Below are positions 18,674 to 28,601 of a stretch of DNA of 64,000 bases, in pieces. Both the position numbers and the translations under genes were made by a program. This stretch comes from Ectothiorhodospiraceae bacterium (GTDB taxonomy: Bacteria > Pseudomonadota > Gammaproteobacteria > Nitrococcales > Aquisalimonadaceae). Under the pieces are notes generated by a model. The model worked only from the letters and a program-made list of their open reading frames with translations, ran no database searches and had not been told where the DNA came from. The stretch's first letter is position 1, and each line of letters opens with the position of its first letter. Where the stretch lies: NCBI GenBank assembly GCA_007125985.1, contig SLCE01000005.1, forward strand, positions 1 through 64,000, in the 5' to 3' direction.

Positions 18674-19427
18674 GATTCAGCCGCTCCACCTGGTCCCCCG
18701 TGCGGCCGAATCGCCGTTGGCGTCCTGCATACCAGGAAAGCGCCTCATCAAGATGGGATTCCCGGAAATCCGGCCAGAGCACCGGCGAGAAGTAGAGCTC
18801 CGCATAGGCCAGCTGCCACAACAGGAAATTACTGATCCGACTCTCACCCCCTGTGCGGATCAGAAGATCCGGATCGGGCAGTTCCGCCGTGCTTAGCATG
18901 CCGCCCACCAGTTCCTCATCCACCTGCTCCGGGGCAAGGGTGCCCTCCCGCACGGCCTCTGCAATACGACGTGCAGCCTGGGCCATGTCCCAGCGCCCTC
19001 CGTAGCTGATGGCAATCACCAGGTCCAGTCCATCATTGTCCGCGGTGAGTTGCTCCACCGAGGCGATCTGGCGCAGCAGGCGGTCGCTGAACCGGCTGCG
19101 ATCACCGATGGTCCGGATGCGGACGTTGTTCTCGTGAAGTTTTCCCGCTTCCTTCTCCATGGTCCGCAACAGCAGATCCATGAGCACCGAGACCTCCTCT
19201 TCGGGACGGGTCCAGTTCTCGCTGCTGAAGGCGAACAGCGTCAGCACTTCGACACCACGATGACCACAGGCCTCCACAATGCGGCGCACTGCATCCACCC
19301 CGGCGCGGTGGCCGGCGGGCCGCGGCATGAAGCGGGCCTGGGCCCAGCGGCCATTGCCGTCCATGACCACAGCGACATGTCGCGGCACTGCGGAGGCCTC
19401 TTTTGCCTGCTCCTGCTTCCTGTTCAT
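18666..19427 (-). CDS. uppS: Isoprenyl (undecaprenyl) diphosphate synthase
   Basis: cis-prenyltransferase that makes the C55 carrier lipid for peptidoglycan and LPS. From the ATG at 19427 it is 253 residues, with the catalytic HVAVVMDGNGRWA block (Asp23), the HRAG motif, SSENWTRP, and the C-terminal DLLIRTGGESRISNFLLWQ. A start 22 codons further up would read into the hairpin of the upstream terminator and adds non-family sequence. The ribosome-binding site is weak. It follows an intrinsic terminator located after frr, so it may have its own promoter or depend on read-through. Confidence 0.95.
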   Translation of the reverse strand: MNRKQEQAKEASAVPRHVAVVMDGNGRWAQARFMPRPAGHRAGVDAVRRIVEACGHRGVEVLTLFAFSSENWTRPEEEVSVLMDLLLRTMEKEAGKLHENNVRIRTIGDRSRFSDRLLRQIASVEQLTADNDGLDLVIAISYGGRWDMAQAARRIAEAVREGTLAPEQVDEELVGGMLSTAELPDPDLLIRTGGESRISNFLLWQLAYAELYFSPVLWPDFRESHLDEALSWYAGRQRRFGRTGDQVERLNRA

Positions 19428-19467
19428 GCGTTCGGCTTGCCCATCATGGAACTCGGCCCTGTGCCAC

Positions 19468-19513
19468 AAAAAACAAGACTCGACAGTCCACAAACACGTT
19501 GTGAATTGTCGAG
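19468..19513 (-). terminator. Intrinsic terminator between frr and uppS
   Basis: On the minus strand CTCGACA/TGTCGAG (outer 7-bp stem) and an inner CACAA/TTGTG stem form a hairpin at 19479-19513, followed by TCTTG and six T residues (19468-19473). This is the form of a rho-independent terminator inside an otherwise canonical gene cluster. Confidence 0.65.
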
Positions 19514-19550
19514 CCCGCGGAATCCGCTGCCACCCCGACAGGGGCCGACC

Positions 19551-20108
19551 TCAGATCTCCATGAGTTCCTTTTCCTTCTTCTCCAGCAGGGCGTCAACTT
19601 CGGCCACGTACCGATCCGTGATTTTCTGTATCTGCTCTTCCGCCCGGCGCTGGTCATCCTCGGAAATCTCCTTTTCCTTGAGCAGAGCCTTGAGATCATT
19701 GTTGGCGTCACGCCGGATATTCCGCACTGCCACACGGGCCTGCTCCGCTTCACCCCGCACCACGCGCACGAGATCCTTGCGGCGCTCCTCGGTCAACGGT
19801 GGCATGGGCACGCGGATGGCATTGCCGGCAGTGGCCGGATTCAGGCCGAGGTCGGAATTCAGGATGACCTTCTCGACCTTCGCCACCATCGGCTTTTCGT
19901 AAGGGGTCACCAGCAGCGTGCGGGCATCCGATGCCACCACGTTGGCCACCTGATTGAGTGGCACTTCGCTGCCATAGTACTCCACCGTCAGGTGATCCAG
20001 CAGGCTGGCATGCGCACGACCGGTGCGAATTTTCACGAAGTCGCCCTGCAAGGCCTCCACCGATTTCTTCATCCGGCTTTCGGCATCTTTCTTGATGTCT
20101 TCAATCAC
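19551..20108 (-). CDS. frr: Ribosome recycling factor
   Basis: Splits the post-termination ribosome together with EF-G. The 185-residue protein is the normal length and has the RRF blocks [33 protein letters not shown] and the C-terminal [19 protein letters not shown]. The start codon is GTG. It begins 3 nt after the pyrH stop and is followed by an intrinsic terminator, so tsf-pyrH-frr reads as the end of the translation sub-operon. Confidence 0.97.
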   Translation of the reverse strand: MIEDIKKDAESRMKKSVEALQGDFVKIRTGRAHASLLDHLTVEYYGSEVPLNQVANVVASDARTLLVTPYEKPMVAKVEKVILNSDLGLNPATAGNAIRVPMPPLTEERRKDLVRVVRGEAEQARVAVRNIRRDANNDLKALLKEKEISEDDQRRAEEQIQKITDRYVAEVDALLEKKEKELMEI

Positions 20109-20111
20109 GCC

Positions 20112-20831
20112 TTATCCCCTCTCGACGACGGTACCAACGTCCTCGCCGCAGACCACGTCCATCAATGCGCTGGGGCGCATCATATCGAACACCTGAATGG
20201 GCAGGTTGTGGTCCCGGCACAGCACGATGGCCGTGGCGTCCATCACCATCAATTTCCGCTCCAGCACTTCATCGTACGTCAGGCGCCGATAACGCTGAGC
20301 CTCCGGATTGGTCTTGGGGTCAGCAGTGTACACGCCATCCACTTTCGTTGCCTTCAACATGATGTCGGCATCCACTTCGATGGCACGCAGGCTGGCCGCG
20401 GAATCGGTGGTGAAGAACGGGTTGCCGGTACCGGCTGCAAAAATGACCACACGCCCCTTTTCCAGGTGCCGCATGGCACGGCGGCGAATGTAGTCTTCGC
20501 ACACCTGGTTGATCTTGATGGCCGACATGACCCGGGTGAACACGCCAGCGTGTTCCAGGGCGTCCTGCAGGGCCAGGGCATTCATCACCGTGGCCAACAT
20601 GCCCATATGATCGGCCGTTACCCGGTCCATGCCGGCGGCGGCAAGCCCCGCACCGCGGAAAATGTTGCCGCCGCCGATCACCATCGCCACCTCAACGCCG
20701 AGTTCCCTGACTTCCCGCACTTCCACCGCCAGGCGGCGGATCACGGCAGGGTCAATACCGTAATCGCCATCGCCCAGCAGACCTTCCCCGCTGACCTTGA
20801 GGAGAATGCGGCGGTATACCGGCGTCTTCAT
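20112..20831 (-). CDS. pyrH: UMP kinase
   Basis: Phosphorylates UMP to UDP and is a hexameric, allosteric pyrimidine control point. The ATG at 20831, with AGGAGA upstream, gives 239 residues: [36 protein letters not shown], and [14 protein letters not shown]. These are the amino-acid kinase-fold signatures of PyrH. A longer reading from 20957 only adds antisense-like sequence from the tsf end. It lies 22 nt after tsf and 3 nt before frr. Confidence 0.97.
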   Translation of the reverse strand: MKTPVYRRILLKVSGEGLLGDGDYGIDPAVIRRLAVEVREVRELGVEVAMVIGGGNIFRGAGLAAAGMDRVTADHMGMLATVMNALALQDALEHAGVFTRVMSAIKINQVCEDYIRRRAMRHLEKGRVVIFAAGTGNPFFTTDSAASLRAIEVDADIMLKATKVDGVYTADPKTNPEAQRYRRLTYDEVLERKLMVMDATAIVLCRDHNLPIQVFDMMRPSALMDVVCGEDVGTVVERG

Positions 20832-20853
20832 CGATGGCTCTCCTTGCTGGGGC

Positions 20854-21732
20854 TCAGGAACCACGCACCTGGGCCATGACTTCTTCAGCGAAGTTGCCTT
20901 CTTCCTTTTCGATGCCCTCACCCACTTCCAGGCGTTCGAACGACACCACTTTGGCACCAGCGGATTTCAGCAGCTGCTCCACCGACTGGTCCGGATCCTT
21001 GACGAAAGGCTGCCCCACCAGGGTGGTTTCCTTGAGGAATTTCTTGATCCGGCCTTCGATCATCTTCTCGACGATCTCTGCCGGCTTGCCGCTTTCCTGA
21101 GCCTGCGCACGCAGAATCTCGCGCTCCTTCTCCAGCGTTTCGGCCGGCATGTCCGCGTCGCTGACGCAGACGGGCTGGGATGCCGCCACGTGCATGGCGA
21201 TATCACGGCCGAGCTGCTCGTCACCGCCCTCGACTTCCACCATCACGCCGATGCGCACGCCGTGCAGATAGGTGTGCAGCTGACCATTGGCGCTGTTGAA
21301 CAGCCGGAAGCGGCGCACCTGAATGTTTTCGCCGATTTTCGCCACCAGCTCCTGGCGCAGCGTGTTGATATCCTTGCCATTCACATCCAGCGCCAGCAGG
21401 GCATCCACATCTGCCGGCTGATGCTCCAGCGCGGCAGCCGCCACCTGGTTGGCGAACTCGCCGAAGTCGTCGCCACCGGCGACAAAGTCGGTCTCGCTGT
21501 TCACTTCCAGCAGGACACCACGCTTGCCGTCATCGGACACCAGCGCAACGATCTTGCCTTCGGCGGCCACGCGGTCGGCTTTCTTGTCAGCCTTCGCCAG
21601 GCCCTTCTTGCGCATCAGTTCCACAGCCTGTTCGATGTCGCCATCAACCTCGACCAGTGCCTTCTTGCATTCCATCATGCCGGAGCCGGTCCGCTCCCGC
21701 AGCTCCTTGACCATTGCAGCAGTAATCGCCAT
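20854..21732 (-). CDS. tsf: Translation elongation factor Ts
   Basis: Nucleotide exchange factor for EF-Tu. The ATG at 21732 gives 292 residues beginning [20 protein letters not shown]. The N-terminal UBA-like domain with the [12 protein letters not shown] motif is followed by the EF-Tu contact residues in SETDFVA. Length is slightly above E. coli (283). It is separated from rpsB by 77 nt that hold a strong hairpin. Confidence 0.97.
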   Translation of the reverse strand: MAITAAMVKELRERTGSGMMECKKALVEVDGDIEQAVELMRKKGLAKADKKADRVAAEGKIVALVSDDGKRGVLLEVNSETDFVAGGDDFGEFANQVAAAALEHQPADVDALLALDVNGKDINTLRQELVAKIGENIQVRRFRLFNSANGQLHTYLHGVRIGVMVEVEGGDEQLGRDIAMHVAASQPVCVSDADMPAETLEKEREILRAQAQESGKPAEIVEKMIEGRIKKFLKETTLVGQPFVKDPDQSVEQLLKSAGAKVVSFERLEVGEGIEKEEGNFAEEVMAQVRGS

Positions 21733-21764
21733 CTCTGCGTACCTCTGAATTCGGTATTCAAGCA

Positions 21765-21785
21765 GCGGGGAGCCTGGCTCCCCGC
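21765..21785 (-). other. Hairpin in the rpsB-tsf intergenic region (attenuator-like)
   Basis: GCGGGGAGC, a 3-nt loop and GCTCCCCGC make a perfect 9-bp stem at 21765-21785, between the rpsB stop and the tsf ATG. No U-run follows on the minus strand. A partial terminator at this place is known in E. coli and tunes the S2:EF-Ts ratio; the same role here is inference. Confidence 0.5.
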
Positions 21786-21809
21786 CTGTGTCACTCACTC
21801 GGGGCTGCT

Positions 21810-22574
21810 TTAGTTGGCAGCCTTATCCCCGCCCTCGGCGGCATCTTCGGCGACTTCAACGAAGTCGTCCTTGTCACTGCCGGGGCGTACCGAGGACGCG
21901 CGCGCATCAAGAACGGCATCGGCCACGCCGCGCAGGTACAGACGAATGGCGCGAATCGCGTCGTCATTACCGGGAATCACGTAGTCCACGCCACGCAGGT
22001 CGTTGTTGGTGTCCACGACACCGACCACGGGGATACCCAGCTTTTGCGCTTCCTTGATCGCGATATCCTCGAAACCGACATCGATCACGAACATGGCGTC
22101 GGGCAGGCGCTCCATGTTCTTAATGCCGCCCAGGGAGCGGTTAAGCTTGTCCAGTTCCCGCGTGAGCATCAGAGCTTCCTTCTTGGAGAGCTTCTGGAAG
22201 GTGCCGTCTTCGGACTGGGTTTCGAGATCCTTCAGCCGGCGAATGGACTGCTTCACGGTCCGGAAGTTGGTGAGCATGCCGCCCAGCCAGCGATGATCGA
22301 CATAGGGCATGCCACAGCGGTTCGCCTCTTCTTGTACCGCTTCACGCGCGGCACGCTTGGTGCCGACGAACAGCACGCGGCCGCCATCGGCAATCACCTT
22401 GCCGATGTAGTTCAGCGCATCCTGGTAAAGCGGCAGGGTCTTTTCCAGGTTGATGATGTGGATCTTGTTGCGCTCGCCAAAGATGAACGGCGCCATCTTC
22501 GGGTTCCAGTAGCGGGTCTGGTGGCCGAAGTGGACACCGGCCTCCAGCATTTCACGCATGGATACGTTAGCCAT
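21810..22574 (-). CDS. rpsB: Small ribosomal subunit protein S2
   Basis: 30S protein S2. The ATG at 22574, with TGGAGAAAATC ahead of it, gives 254 residues: [40 protein letters not shown] and [19 protein letters not shown] are the S2 signatures. The C-terminus is an acidic tail ([19 protein letters not shown]). It heads the rpsB-tsf-pyrH-frr group behind a strong promoter and a long structured leader, consistent with S2 autoregulation. Confidence 0.98.
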   Translation of the reverse strand: MANVSMREMLEAGVHFGHQTRYWNPKMAPFIFGERNKIHIINLEKTLPLYQDALNYIGKVIADGGRVLFVGTKRAAREAVQEEANRCGMPYVDHRWLGGMLTNFRTVKQSIRRLKDLETQSEDGTFQKLSKKEALMLTRELDKLNRSLGGIKNMERLPDAMFVIDVGFEDIAIKEAQKLGIPVVGVVDTNNDLRGVDYVIPGNDDAIRAIRLYLRGVADAVLDARASSVRPGSDKDDFVEVAEDAAEGGDKAAN

Positions 22575-22726
22575 GATTTTCTCCAGTAGGGTTTGGGCCT
22601 CCATACACCCGCATGCAAAAACCCTCAGGGGGCAACCCATTGCATGTGACGGTGCATGTGTGGATTGTATCCGTCGCTCGTGCGACGGTTGTGAACCCGA
22701 CGGGCATTTGCCTGAAGGGCGCGCGA
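22575..22726 (-). ncRNA. Structured 5' leader of rpsB (S2 leader / t44-like)
   Basis: About 150 nt of leader lie between the predicted start of transcription and the rpsB ATG. It contains the perfect hairpin CCGTCGC-ACGA-GCGACGG (22671-22688), then CACATGC repeats that can pair with GCATGCGGGTG closer to the gene, and a CCCCCTGAGGG segment. Gammaproteobacterial rpsB leaders carry a conserved S2-binding element with a GCAUGCGGG-type core, listed as t44 RNA. The match is by eye. The rest of the 341-bp gap to map (22756-22915) shows no other gene; a promoter for map was not obvious. Confidence 0.5.
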
Positions 22727-22755
22727 TTTATACCATACTCGTCTGGCCGCGACAA
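22727..22755 (-). promoter_or_regulatory. Strong sigma-70 promoter of rpsB
   Basis: On the minus strand TTGTCG (22750-22755), a 17-nt spacer and TATAAA (22727-22732), followed by T and a GC-rich CGCGCGCCC discriminator. GC-rich discriminators are typical of promoters under stringent (ppGpp) control, as expected for a ribosomal protein operon. Confidence 0.7.
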
Positions 22756-22915
22756 TTTGCGCCCCGTCCCAAGCCGTTGCCCGAAAGCCTTGCCCGACAC
22801 TTTCAGGTAGCGAACATCCGCCTGTTTCCTGCCACCCCAACTCCCGGACAACGGCCTCGGGCTGACAGGAAAGGTGGCCCATCCGTGATGCATTGAACAG
22901 AAGGTTTGCGACCGA

Positions 22916-23698
22916 ATGGCAGCAACCATCAAAACAGCTGAAGAGATCGAAAAGATGCGCGTGGCCGGCCGCTTGGCCGCCGATGTGCTGACGATGATCG
23001 CACCGCATGTGAAGCCCGGTATCACCACCGAGGAACTGGACCGCATCTGCCACGCCTACATTGTGGATGAACAGCAGGCGATCCCGGCACCGCTGAACTA
23101 CCGGGGGTTTCCCAAGTCCATCTGCACCTCGGTGAACCACGTCATCTGTCACGGTATCCCCGGGCCGAAGAAGCTCAAGAAAGGCGATATCATCAATATC
23201 GACATCACCGTGATCAAGGACGGCTACCACGGGGACACCAGTCGCATGTTCTTCGTCGGCGAGCCCACGATACTGGGCCGGCGGTTATCGGAAGTCGCTC
23301 ATGCCTGCATGTGGGAAGGCATTCAGCTGGTCCGCCCCGGCGCCCGTCTTGGGGATATCGGCCATGCCATCCAGCGCCTCGCCGAGAGCCATAACTATTC
23401 CGTGGTGCGCGAGTACTGCGGGCACGGGATTGGTCGCGAGTTTCATGAGGACCCGCAGGTGCTGCATTACGGCAAGCCCGATACCGGCATGAAACTGGAG
23501 GAAGGCATGACCTTCACCATCGAGCCCATGATCAATGCCGGCCGCAAGGAAACGCGGCTGCTCAAGGATGACTGGACGGTGGTCACCCGGGATCACAGCC
23601 TGTCCGCGCAGTGGGAGCATACGATCCTGGTCACTTCCGATGGCTACGAGGTGCTCACGCTGCGTGCCGATGAGACGCCCGGCGTGATGCCGGAATGA
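22916..23698 (+). CDS. map: Methionine aminopeptidase type I
   Basis: Removes the initiator methionine from nascent proteins. The 260-residue enzyme has the pita-bread fold signature: NHVICHGIP with the substrate His, DIIINIDITVIKDGYHGDTS with the two metal Asp residues, GHGIGREFHEDP with the metal His, and TFTIEPMI and WEHTILV with the metal Glu residues. It is divergent from rpsB, the standard gammaproteobacterial arrangement, and its stop overlaps the glnD start (ATGA). Confidence 0.97.
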   Translation: MAATIKTAEEIEKMRVAGRLAADVLTMIAPHVKPGITTEELDRICHAYIVDEQQAIPAPLNYRGFPKSICTSVNHVICHGIPGPKKLKKGDIINIDITVIKDGYHGDTSRMFFVGEPTILGRRLSEVAHACMWEGIQLVRPGARLGDIGHAIQRLAESHNYSVVREYCGHGIGREFHEDPQVLHYGKPDTGMKLEEGMTFTIEPMINAGRKETRLLKDDWTVVTRDHSLSAQWEHTILVTSDGYEVLTLRADETPGVMPE

Positions 23699-26400
23699 AC
23701 ATGGCAGACTCACGCCCCAGCTACCATCATCTGTTGTTGGATACAGATGAACTCGAGCGCCGGCTTTCCAGCGGCGAGCCGACCATTCGGGTGTTTCGTG
23801 AAGCCCGTGAACATGGCGATGCCCTGATTCAGAGTCTTTTCCGGGAAGGAACGCCCGCGCGCGTGCTGGTTCCGGAACGCGCCTGGTTCATCGACCAGCT
23901 CCTTATCCGTGCATGGCAGCGCCTCATCACTGACCCGGGATGCGACGGGGATGTTGCACTGGTTGCCGTGGGTGGTTACGGGCGCGGCGAACTGCACCCC
24001 GGCTCCGACATCGACATCATGGTTCTGCTGGAGCAACCCTGCCAGGGAGACCTGGCCGGAGCGGTGGAACAGTTTCTCATGTTCCTCTGGGATATCGGCC
24101 TGGAAGTGGGCCACAGCGTGCGCACACTCGATGAGTGCGTTGCCGAGGCCGAGGGCGATATCACCGTCGCCACCAATCTCATGGAGGCGCGGCTGCTCGC
24201 GGGGCCCCGGGACCTGTTCCGGCGGATGTGCGAGGCCACCGGACCGGCCCATGTTTGGCCTACCCGTCGATTCTTCGAGGCCAAGCTGGCGGAGCAGGAA
24301 GCGCGCCACCTGAAATACCATGACACCGCCTACAACCTGGAGCCCAACATCAAGGAAAGCCCCGGTGGTCTGCGCGACATCCACATGGTGGGCTGGGTGG
24401 CCAAGCGGCATTTCGGCGCACATACCCTGGACGACCTGGTGAGCCACGGTTTCCTGACCGAGGACGAATATCAGGATCTTATCAGCGGCGAGAGCTTTCT
24501 CTGGGATATTCGTTTCGCATTGCATATCCAGGCGGGGCGCCGCGAGGATCGCCTGATTTTCGACCACCAGACCGACCTGGCCCGCCAATTCGGCTACGCG
24601 GACCAGAACAACCGGCTGGGGGTGGAAACCCTCATGCAGCGTTATTTTCGCACCGTGATGAGGCTCAGTCGGCTGAACGAGATGCTGCTGCAGCTTTTTC
24701 AGGAGGCGATTCTCTACGCCGATGATCACGAGCCGCCGCAACTCATCAACAAGCGCTTCCAGTCACGGAAGGGGTTTCTGGAAGTCACCCATGCCAATGT
24801 CTTCCGCCGTTACCCCTTTGCGCTTCTTGAAGTGTTCCTGCTGATGCAGCAGCACCCCGAACTCAAGGGTGTGCGCGCATCCACCATCCGCCTGATCCGG
24901 GCCAACCGGGAAAGAATCGACGAGCGTTTCCGCCAGGACCTCCGCGCCCGCAGCCTGTTCATGGAGATCCTGCGCCAGCCCCAGGGCATCACCCATGAAT
25001 TGCGGCGCATGCACCGGTATGGGGTGCTGGGACGCTACATTCCGGCCTTCGGTGATGTCAGCGGCCTGATGCAACACGATCTGTTCCACGTCTACACGGT
25101 GGATTCCCACATCCTGTTCGTGGTGCGCAACCTGCGTCGCTTCGCCCTGGCCCGGCATGCGGACGAATTGCCCTTCTGCCATACGCTGATGCAACGCCTG
25201 CCCAAGCCGGAACTGTTGTACCTGGCCGGCCTGTTCCACGACATTGCGAAGGGCCGGGGCGGCGACCACTCCGAACTGGGCGCGGAGGACGCGCTGCGCT
25301 TCTGCCGAGAACATGGCTTGAGCCATTACGACAGCCGGCTGGTCTCCTGGCTGGTGGAGAAGCACCTGCTCATGTCCATGACGGCACAGCGCAAGGATAT
25401 ATCCGACCCGGAGGTCATCAACGCCTTCGCCGAGCAGGTGGGTGATCGCGTGCGCCTGGATTATCTGTACCTGCTCACCGTTGCCGACATCCGCGCCACA
25501 AACCCAAGCATGTGGAATTCGTGGAAGGATTCCCTGCTCCTGGAACTCTATGCGGCAACCAAGCGCGCCCTGCGCCGCGGGCTGGAACACCCCATGGACG
25601 TGGACGAGCTGGTGGCAGAAACGCAGCAACAGGCCCGTCGCCGCCTGAAGGTAAAAGGGCTGCACCATATGACGGTGAAGTCCATATGGCAGCACTTCAG
25701 CAACGACTACTTCCTGCGCTATTCGGCGGAAGAGATCGCCTGGCATACGGAGGCCATCGCACGAAGCAAGCCGGCAGACCTGCCGTTGGTTCTGCTGGAA
25801 TCCCACAGTGCCCGGGGCGGCACCGAGGTTTTTGTCTACGCGCGAGACCGCGAAAACCTGTTTGCGCTGACCGTGCAGGCTCTGGACCAACTGAACCTGG
25901 ACATCCAGGATGCCCGCATCATCACCACCGAGAACGGCCACACGCTGGACAGCTATCTGGTGCTGGAGGACAACGGTGAGCCGGTGCAGGACCCGTGGCG
26001 CAAGAACGAGATCATCCGCCTGGTCCGGGGATCCCTGGGCCGCAGCGACCCCCAGGCGCCCACTAAACGCCCCGTTCCCCGCCAGGTGCGGCACTTTGCC
26101 GTGGATACGGAGATCAGCTTCAGCCAAGACGAGACCAATCAGCGTACGGTGATGGAATTGCTCACCAGCGACCGGCCCGGCCTGCTGGCCCGTGTGGGTT
26201 ATGCCTTCGCCCTGTGCGGCGTCCGTTTGCAGAATGCCAAGATTGCCACAATCGGCGCCCGCGCGGAGGACGTGTTCTTCATAACCGATAACCAGAACCG
26301 GCCGATCACTGACCCGGCCCGCTTCGATGCGATCCGGAACACCATTCGTTCACTCATCGAGGAAACCGAGGATCTGGTGGAGCAGGCAAACGGGCTTTAG
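23695..26400 (+). CDS. glnD: Bifunctional uridylyltransferase/uridylyl-removing enzyme GlnD
   Basis: Glutamine sensor that uridylylates PII when nitrogen is scarce and removes UMP when it is plentiful. The 901 residues show a nucleotidyltransferase domain with GGYGRGEL (93-100) and SDID (104-107), a central helical region, an HD hydrolase domain with FHDIAKGRGGDHSELG near residues 513-530, and two C-terminal ACT domains (roughly 710-790 and 815-890). It overlaps map by 4 nt. The TAG stop is the first part of a repeat half-copy (see 26398-26422). Confidence 0.97.
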   Translation: MNMADSRPSYHHLLLDTDELERRLSSGEPTIRVFREAREHGDALIQSLFREGTPARVLVPERAWFIDQLLIRAWQRLITDPGCDGDVALVAVGGYGRGELHPGSDIDIMVLLEQPCQGDLAGAVEQFLMFLWDIGLEVGHSVRTLDECVAEAEGDITVATNLMEARLLAGPRDLFRRMCEATGPAHVWPTRRFFEAKLAEQEARHLKYHDTAYNLEPNIKESPGGLRDIHMVGWVAKRHFGAHTLDDLVSHGFLTEDEYQDLISGESFLWDIRFALHIQAGRREDRLIFDHQTDLARQFGYADQNNRLGVETLMQRYFRTVMRLSRLNEMLLQLFQEAILYADDHEPPQLINKRFQSRKGFLEVTHANVFRRYPFALLEVFLLMQQHPELKGVRASTIRLIRANRERIDERFRQDLRARSLFMEILRQPQGITHELRRMHRYGVLGRYIPAFGDVSGLMQHDLFHVYTVDSHILFVVRNLRRFALARHADELPFCHTLMQRLPKPELLYLAGLFHDIAKGRGGDHSELGAEDALRFCREHGLSHYDSRLVSWLVEKHLLMSMTAQRKDISDPEVINAFAEQVGDRVRLDYLYLLTVADIRATNPSMWNSWKDSLLLELYAATKRALRRGLEHPMDVDELVAETQQQARRRLKVKGLHHMTVKSIWQHFSNDYFLRYSAEEIAWHTEAIARSKPADLPLVLLESHSARGGTEVFVYARDRENLFALTVQALDQLNLDIQDARIITTENGHTLDSYLVLEDNGEPVQDPWRKNEIIRLVRGSLGRSDPQAPTKRPVPRQVRHFAVDTEISFSQDETNQRTVMELLTSDRPGLLARVGYAFALCGVRLQNAKIATIGARAEDVFFITDNQNRPITDPARFDAIRNTIRSLIEETEDLVEQANGL

Positions 26401-26422
26401 GCAAGCGCTGATCTATTCCCAT
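26398..26422 (+). repeat. Half-copy of the dispersed repeat after glnD
   Basis: TAGGCAAGCGCTGATCTATT (continuing CCCAT) matches the end consensus of the long elements with one change. Only one end is present; the inner module is not. The TAG is the glnD stop codon. Confidence 0.7.
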
Positions 26423-26461
26423 CCGCGTCGCGGCGCCGCCCTGCCCGGGCTGGCGCGGCGG

Positions 26462-26490
26462 TTCCCCGTAAGCCTTCATTTACCTATACT
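26462..26490 (+). promoter_or_regulatory. Candidate promoter for dapC
   Basis: TTCCCC (26462-26467), a 17-nt spacer and TATACT (26485-26490), 30 nt before the dapC ATG. The -10 is good (5 of 6), the -35 weak (3 of 6). Confidence 0.4.
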
Positions 26491-26519
26491 GGGCGCCCGC
26501 TCCTCAGACCACGGTACCC

Positions 26520-27722
26520 ATGAATTCCAATCTGGCGCGTCTGCAACCGTATCCGTTCCAGCGACTGGCGCAATTGCTGGCTGATTCCCGGCCACCGTCA
26601 GAACTGGCGCATATCGATCTGGGCATCGGTGAGCCCAAACACCCCACTCCCACCCTGGTCCGTCAGACGCTGGTGGAACACCTGAACGGTCTCGGCAACT
26701 ATCCGCCCACCAAAGGCAGCCCGGCCTTGCGCTCAGCTATCTGCCAGTGGCTGTCCCGGCGCTTCCAGGTGCCCGCAGCCTGGCTGGACCCGGACCAACA
26801 CTGCCTGCCGGTGTCCGGCACCCGGGAGGCCCTGTTTGCCGTGGCGCAGGCCGTGGTGGACCCGGCCGGGTCCCCACTGGTCGTCATGCCGAACCCGTTT
26901 TACCAGATCTACGAAGGCGCGGCGCTGCTGGCCGGTGCCGAGCCGTATTTCCTGAACTGCACAGCCGCCAACGGCTATCTACCGGATCTCGACGCGGTCC
27001 CTGCATCGGTCTGGGACGGCTGCCAGTTGCTCTACATCTGCTCGCCGGGCAACCCGTCCGGCGCTGTGGCGCCCCGGGCCTGGTACGAGAAGCTGATCAC
27101 GCTGGCCGACCGGCACGATTTCGTCATCGCGGCCGATGAATGTTATTCGGAGATCTATCCGGAGCAGGCGACGCCGCCCATCGGTTTACTTCAGGTTTGC
27201 GCCGAGCTGGACCGCAGGGATTTCCGCCGTTGCCTGGTGTTTCACAGTCTTTCGAAGCGGTCCAACGCCCCCGGCCTGCGCTCCGGCTTCGTTGCCGGCG
27301 ACCCGGAGGTACTGAAACAATTTCTGCTTTACCGGACGTATCAGGGTTGCGCCTTGTCGGCGCCAGTGCAGGCGGCCAGCACAGCGGCCTGGGGTGATGA
27401 GGCCCACGTCGCCGAGAACCGGAAGGTCTATCAGCGTAAATTTGATGCCGTGTTGAAGGTGCTGGAGCCGGTAATGGAGGTACAGCGCCCGGCGGCCGGC
27501 TTTTACCTCTGGCCACGTACCCCGATCGCCGACACCCGTTTCGCCCGACTGCTGCATGAACAGCAGAACGTCCGCGTACTGCCCGGGAGCTACCTGTCAC
27601 GCAAGGCCCACGGTGAAAACCCGGGCGCGGATCATGTCCGCCTGGCCCTGGTGGCACCCGAGGCGGATTGCGTGGAGGCCGCATGGCGCATCCGCCGCCT
27701 GCTGGAGCAGCTGCAGGACTAA
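26520..27722 (+). CDS. dapC: Succinyldiaminopimelate transaminase DapC
   Basis: PLP enzyme that aminates N-succinyl-2-amino-6-ketopimelate in lysine/DAP synthesis. The 400-residue class I/II aminotransferase has LGIGEPKHPTP near the N-terminus, NYPPTKGSPALR, YICSPGNPSGA, and the Schiff-base lysine at 246 in HSLSKRSNAPGLRSGF. Neighbouring dapD and dapE supply the other succinyl-branch steps, which supports DapC rather than a generic aspartate aminotransferase. There is no strong ribosome-binding site. Confidence 0.92.
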   Translation: MNSNLARLQPYPFQRLAQLLADSRPPSELAHIDLGIGEPKHPTPTLVRQTLVEHLNGLGNYPPTKGSPALRSAICQWLSRRFQVPAAWLDPDQHCLPVSGTREALFAVAQAVVDPAGSPLVVMPNPFYQIYEGAALLAGAEPYFLNCTAANGYLPDLDAVPASVWDGCQLLYICSPGNPSGAVAPRAWYEKLITLADRHDFVIAADECYSEIYPEQATPPIGLLQVCAELDRRDFRRCLVFHSLSKRSNAPGLRSGFVAGDPEVLKQFLLYRTYQGCALSAPVQAASTAAWGDEAHVAENRKVYQRKFDAVLKVLEPVMEVQRPAAGFYLWPRTPIADTRFARLLHEQQNVRVLPGSYLSRKAHGENPGADHVRLALVAPEADCVEAAWRIRRLLEQLQD

Positions 27723-27770
27723 TCGCCCGTTTTTTTGACTTACGCTTGGGAATCAATCAGGGAGTCCGCA

Positions 27771-28589
27771 ATGGATCAATTGCAATCCGTTATCGAAACC
27801 GCCTTTGAGCAACGCGCAGACCTCAGCCCCGCCACCGCGAGCCCCGAGGTTCGTGACGCGGTGGAATCCGCCATCATGATGCTGGACCGGGGGGATGCCC
27901 GCGTTGCCGAAAAGCAGGGCGGCGACTGGGTGGTCAACCAGTGGCTCAAGAAGGCGGTGCTGCTCTCGTTCCGGCTGCACGACAATGCGGTGATGCGCAC
28001 CGGCGCTATCAACTATTTTGACAAGGTGCCGCTGAAGTACACCGACTACAACAGCCAGCAGTTCCAGGACGGCGGCGTGCGTGTGGTGCCACCGGCCGTA
28101 GCCCGCCGTGGCGCCTACGTCGCGCCTGGCGCCGTGCTGATGCCTTCCTACGTGAACATCGGAGCCTACGTGGATGCCGGTACCATGGTGGACACCTGGG
28201 CCACCGTGGGCTCCTGTGCCCAGATCGGCAAGAACGTCCACCTTTCCGGCGGCGTGGGCATTGGCGGCGTGCTGGAACCGCTGCAGGCCAACCCCGTAAT
28301 CATCGAGGATAACTGCTTCATTGGCGCCCGTTCCGAAATTGTGGAAGGCGTGATCATCGAGGAAGGCGCAGTAATCTCCATGGGCGTATACCTGGGTCAG
28401 AGCACCAAGATCTATAACCGGGAAACCGGTGAAGTCAGTTACGGTCGCGTGCCCAAGGGTGCCGTCGTGGTGCCGGGCAACCTGCCCGCGGAGGACGGTA
28501 GCCACAGCCTGTATTGCGCCGTCATCATCAAGCAGGTGGATGAGAAAACCCGTTCCAAGGTGGGCCTGAACGAACTGCTGCGGCCGTAA
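27771..28589 (+). CDS. dapD: Tetrahydrodipicolinate N-succinyltransferase
   Basis: Adds succinyl to tetrahydrodipicolinate, opening the succinyl branch to meso-DAP and lysine. The ATG at 27771, with GGGAG ahead, gives 272 residues (E. coli 274). An N-terminal helical domain precedes a left-handed beta helix: [44 protein letters not shown] 36 nt upstream would be in frame but lacks a ribosome-binding site. It follows dapC by 48 nt. Confidence 0.96.
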   Translation: MDQLQSVIETAFEQRADLSPATASPEVRDAVESAIMMLDRGDARVAEKQGGDWVVNQWLKKAVLLSFRLHDNAVMRTGAINYFDKVPLKYTDYNSQQFQDGGVRVVPPAVARRGAYVAPGAVLMPSYVNIGAYVDAGTMVDTWATVGSCAQIGKNVHLSGGVGIGGVLEPLQANPVIIEDNCFIGARSEIVEGVIIEEGAVISMGVYLGQSTKIYNRETGEVSYGRVPKGAVVVPGNLPAEDGSHSLYCAVIIKQVDEKTRSKVGLNELLRP

Positions 28590-28601
28590 GCGCAGACGAA
28601 G

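Noticed and set aside
19050-20879. A 609-residue plus-strand open frame across uppS, frr and pyrH
   Set aside because: It spans several well-supported genes on the other strand and shows no family similarity.
24763-26127. A 454-residue open frame antisense to glnD
   Set aside because: It lies wholly inside glnD on the other strand; composition is His/Gln-rich shadow sequence without recognisable domains.
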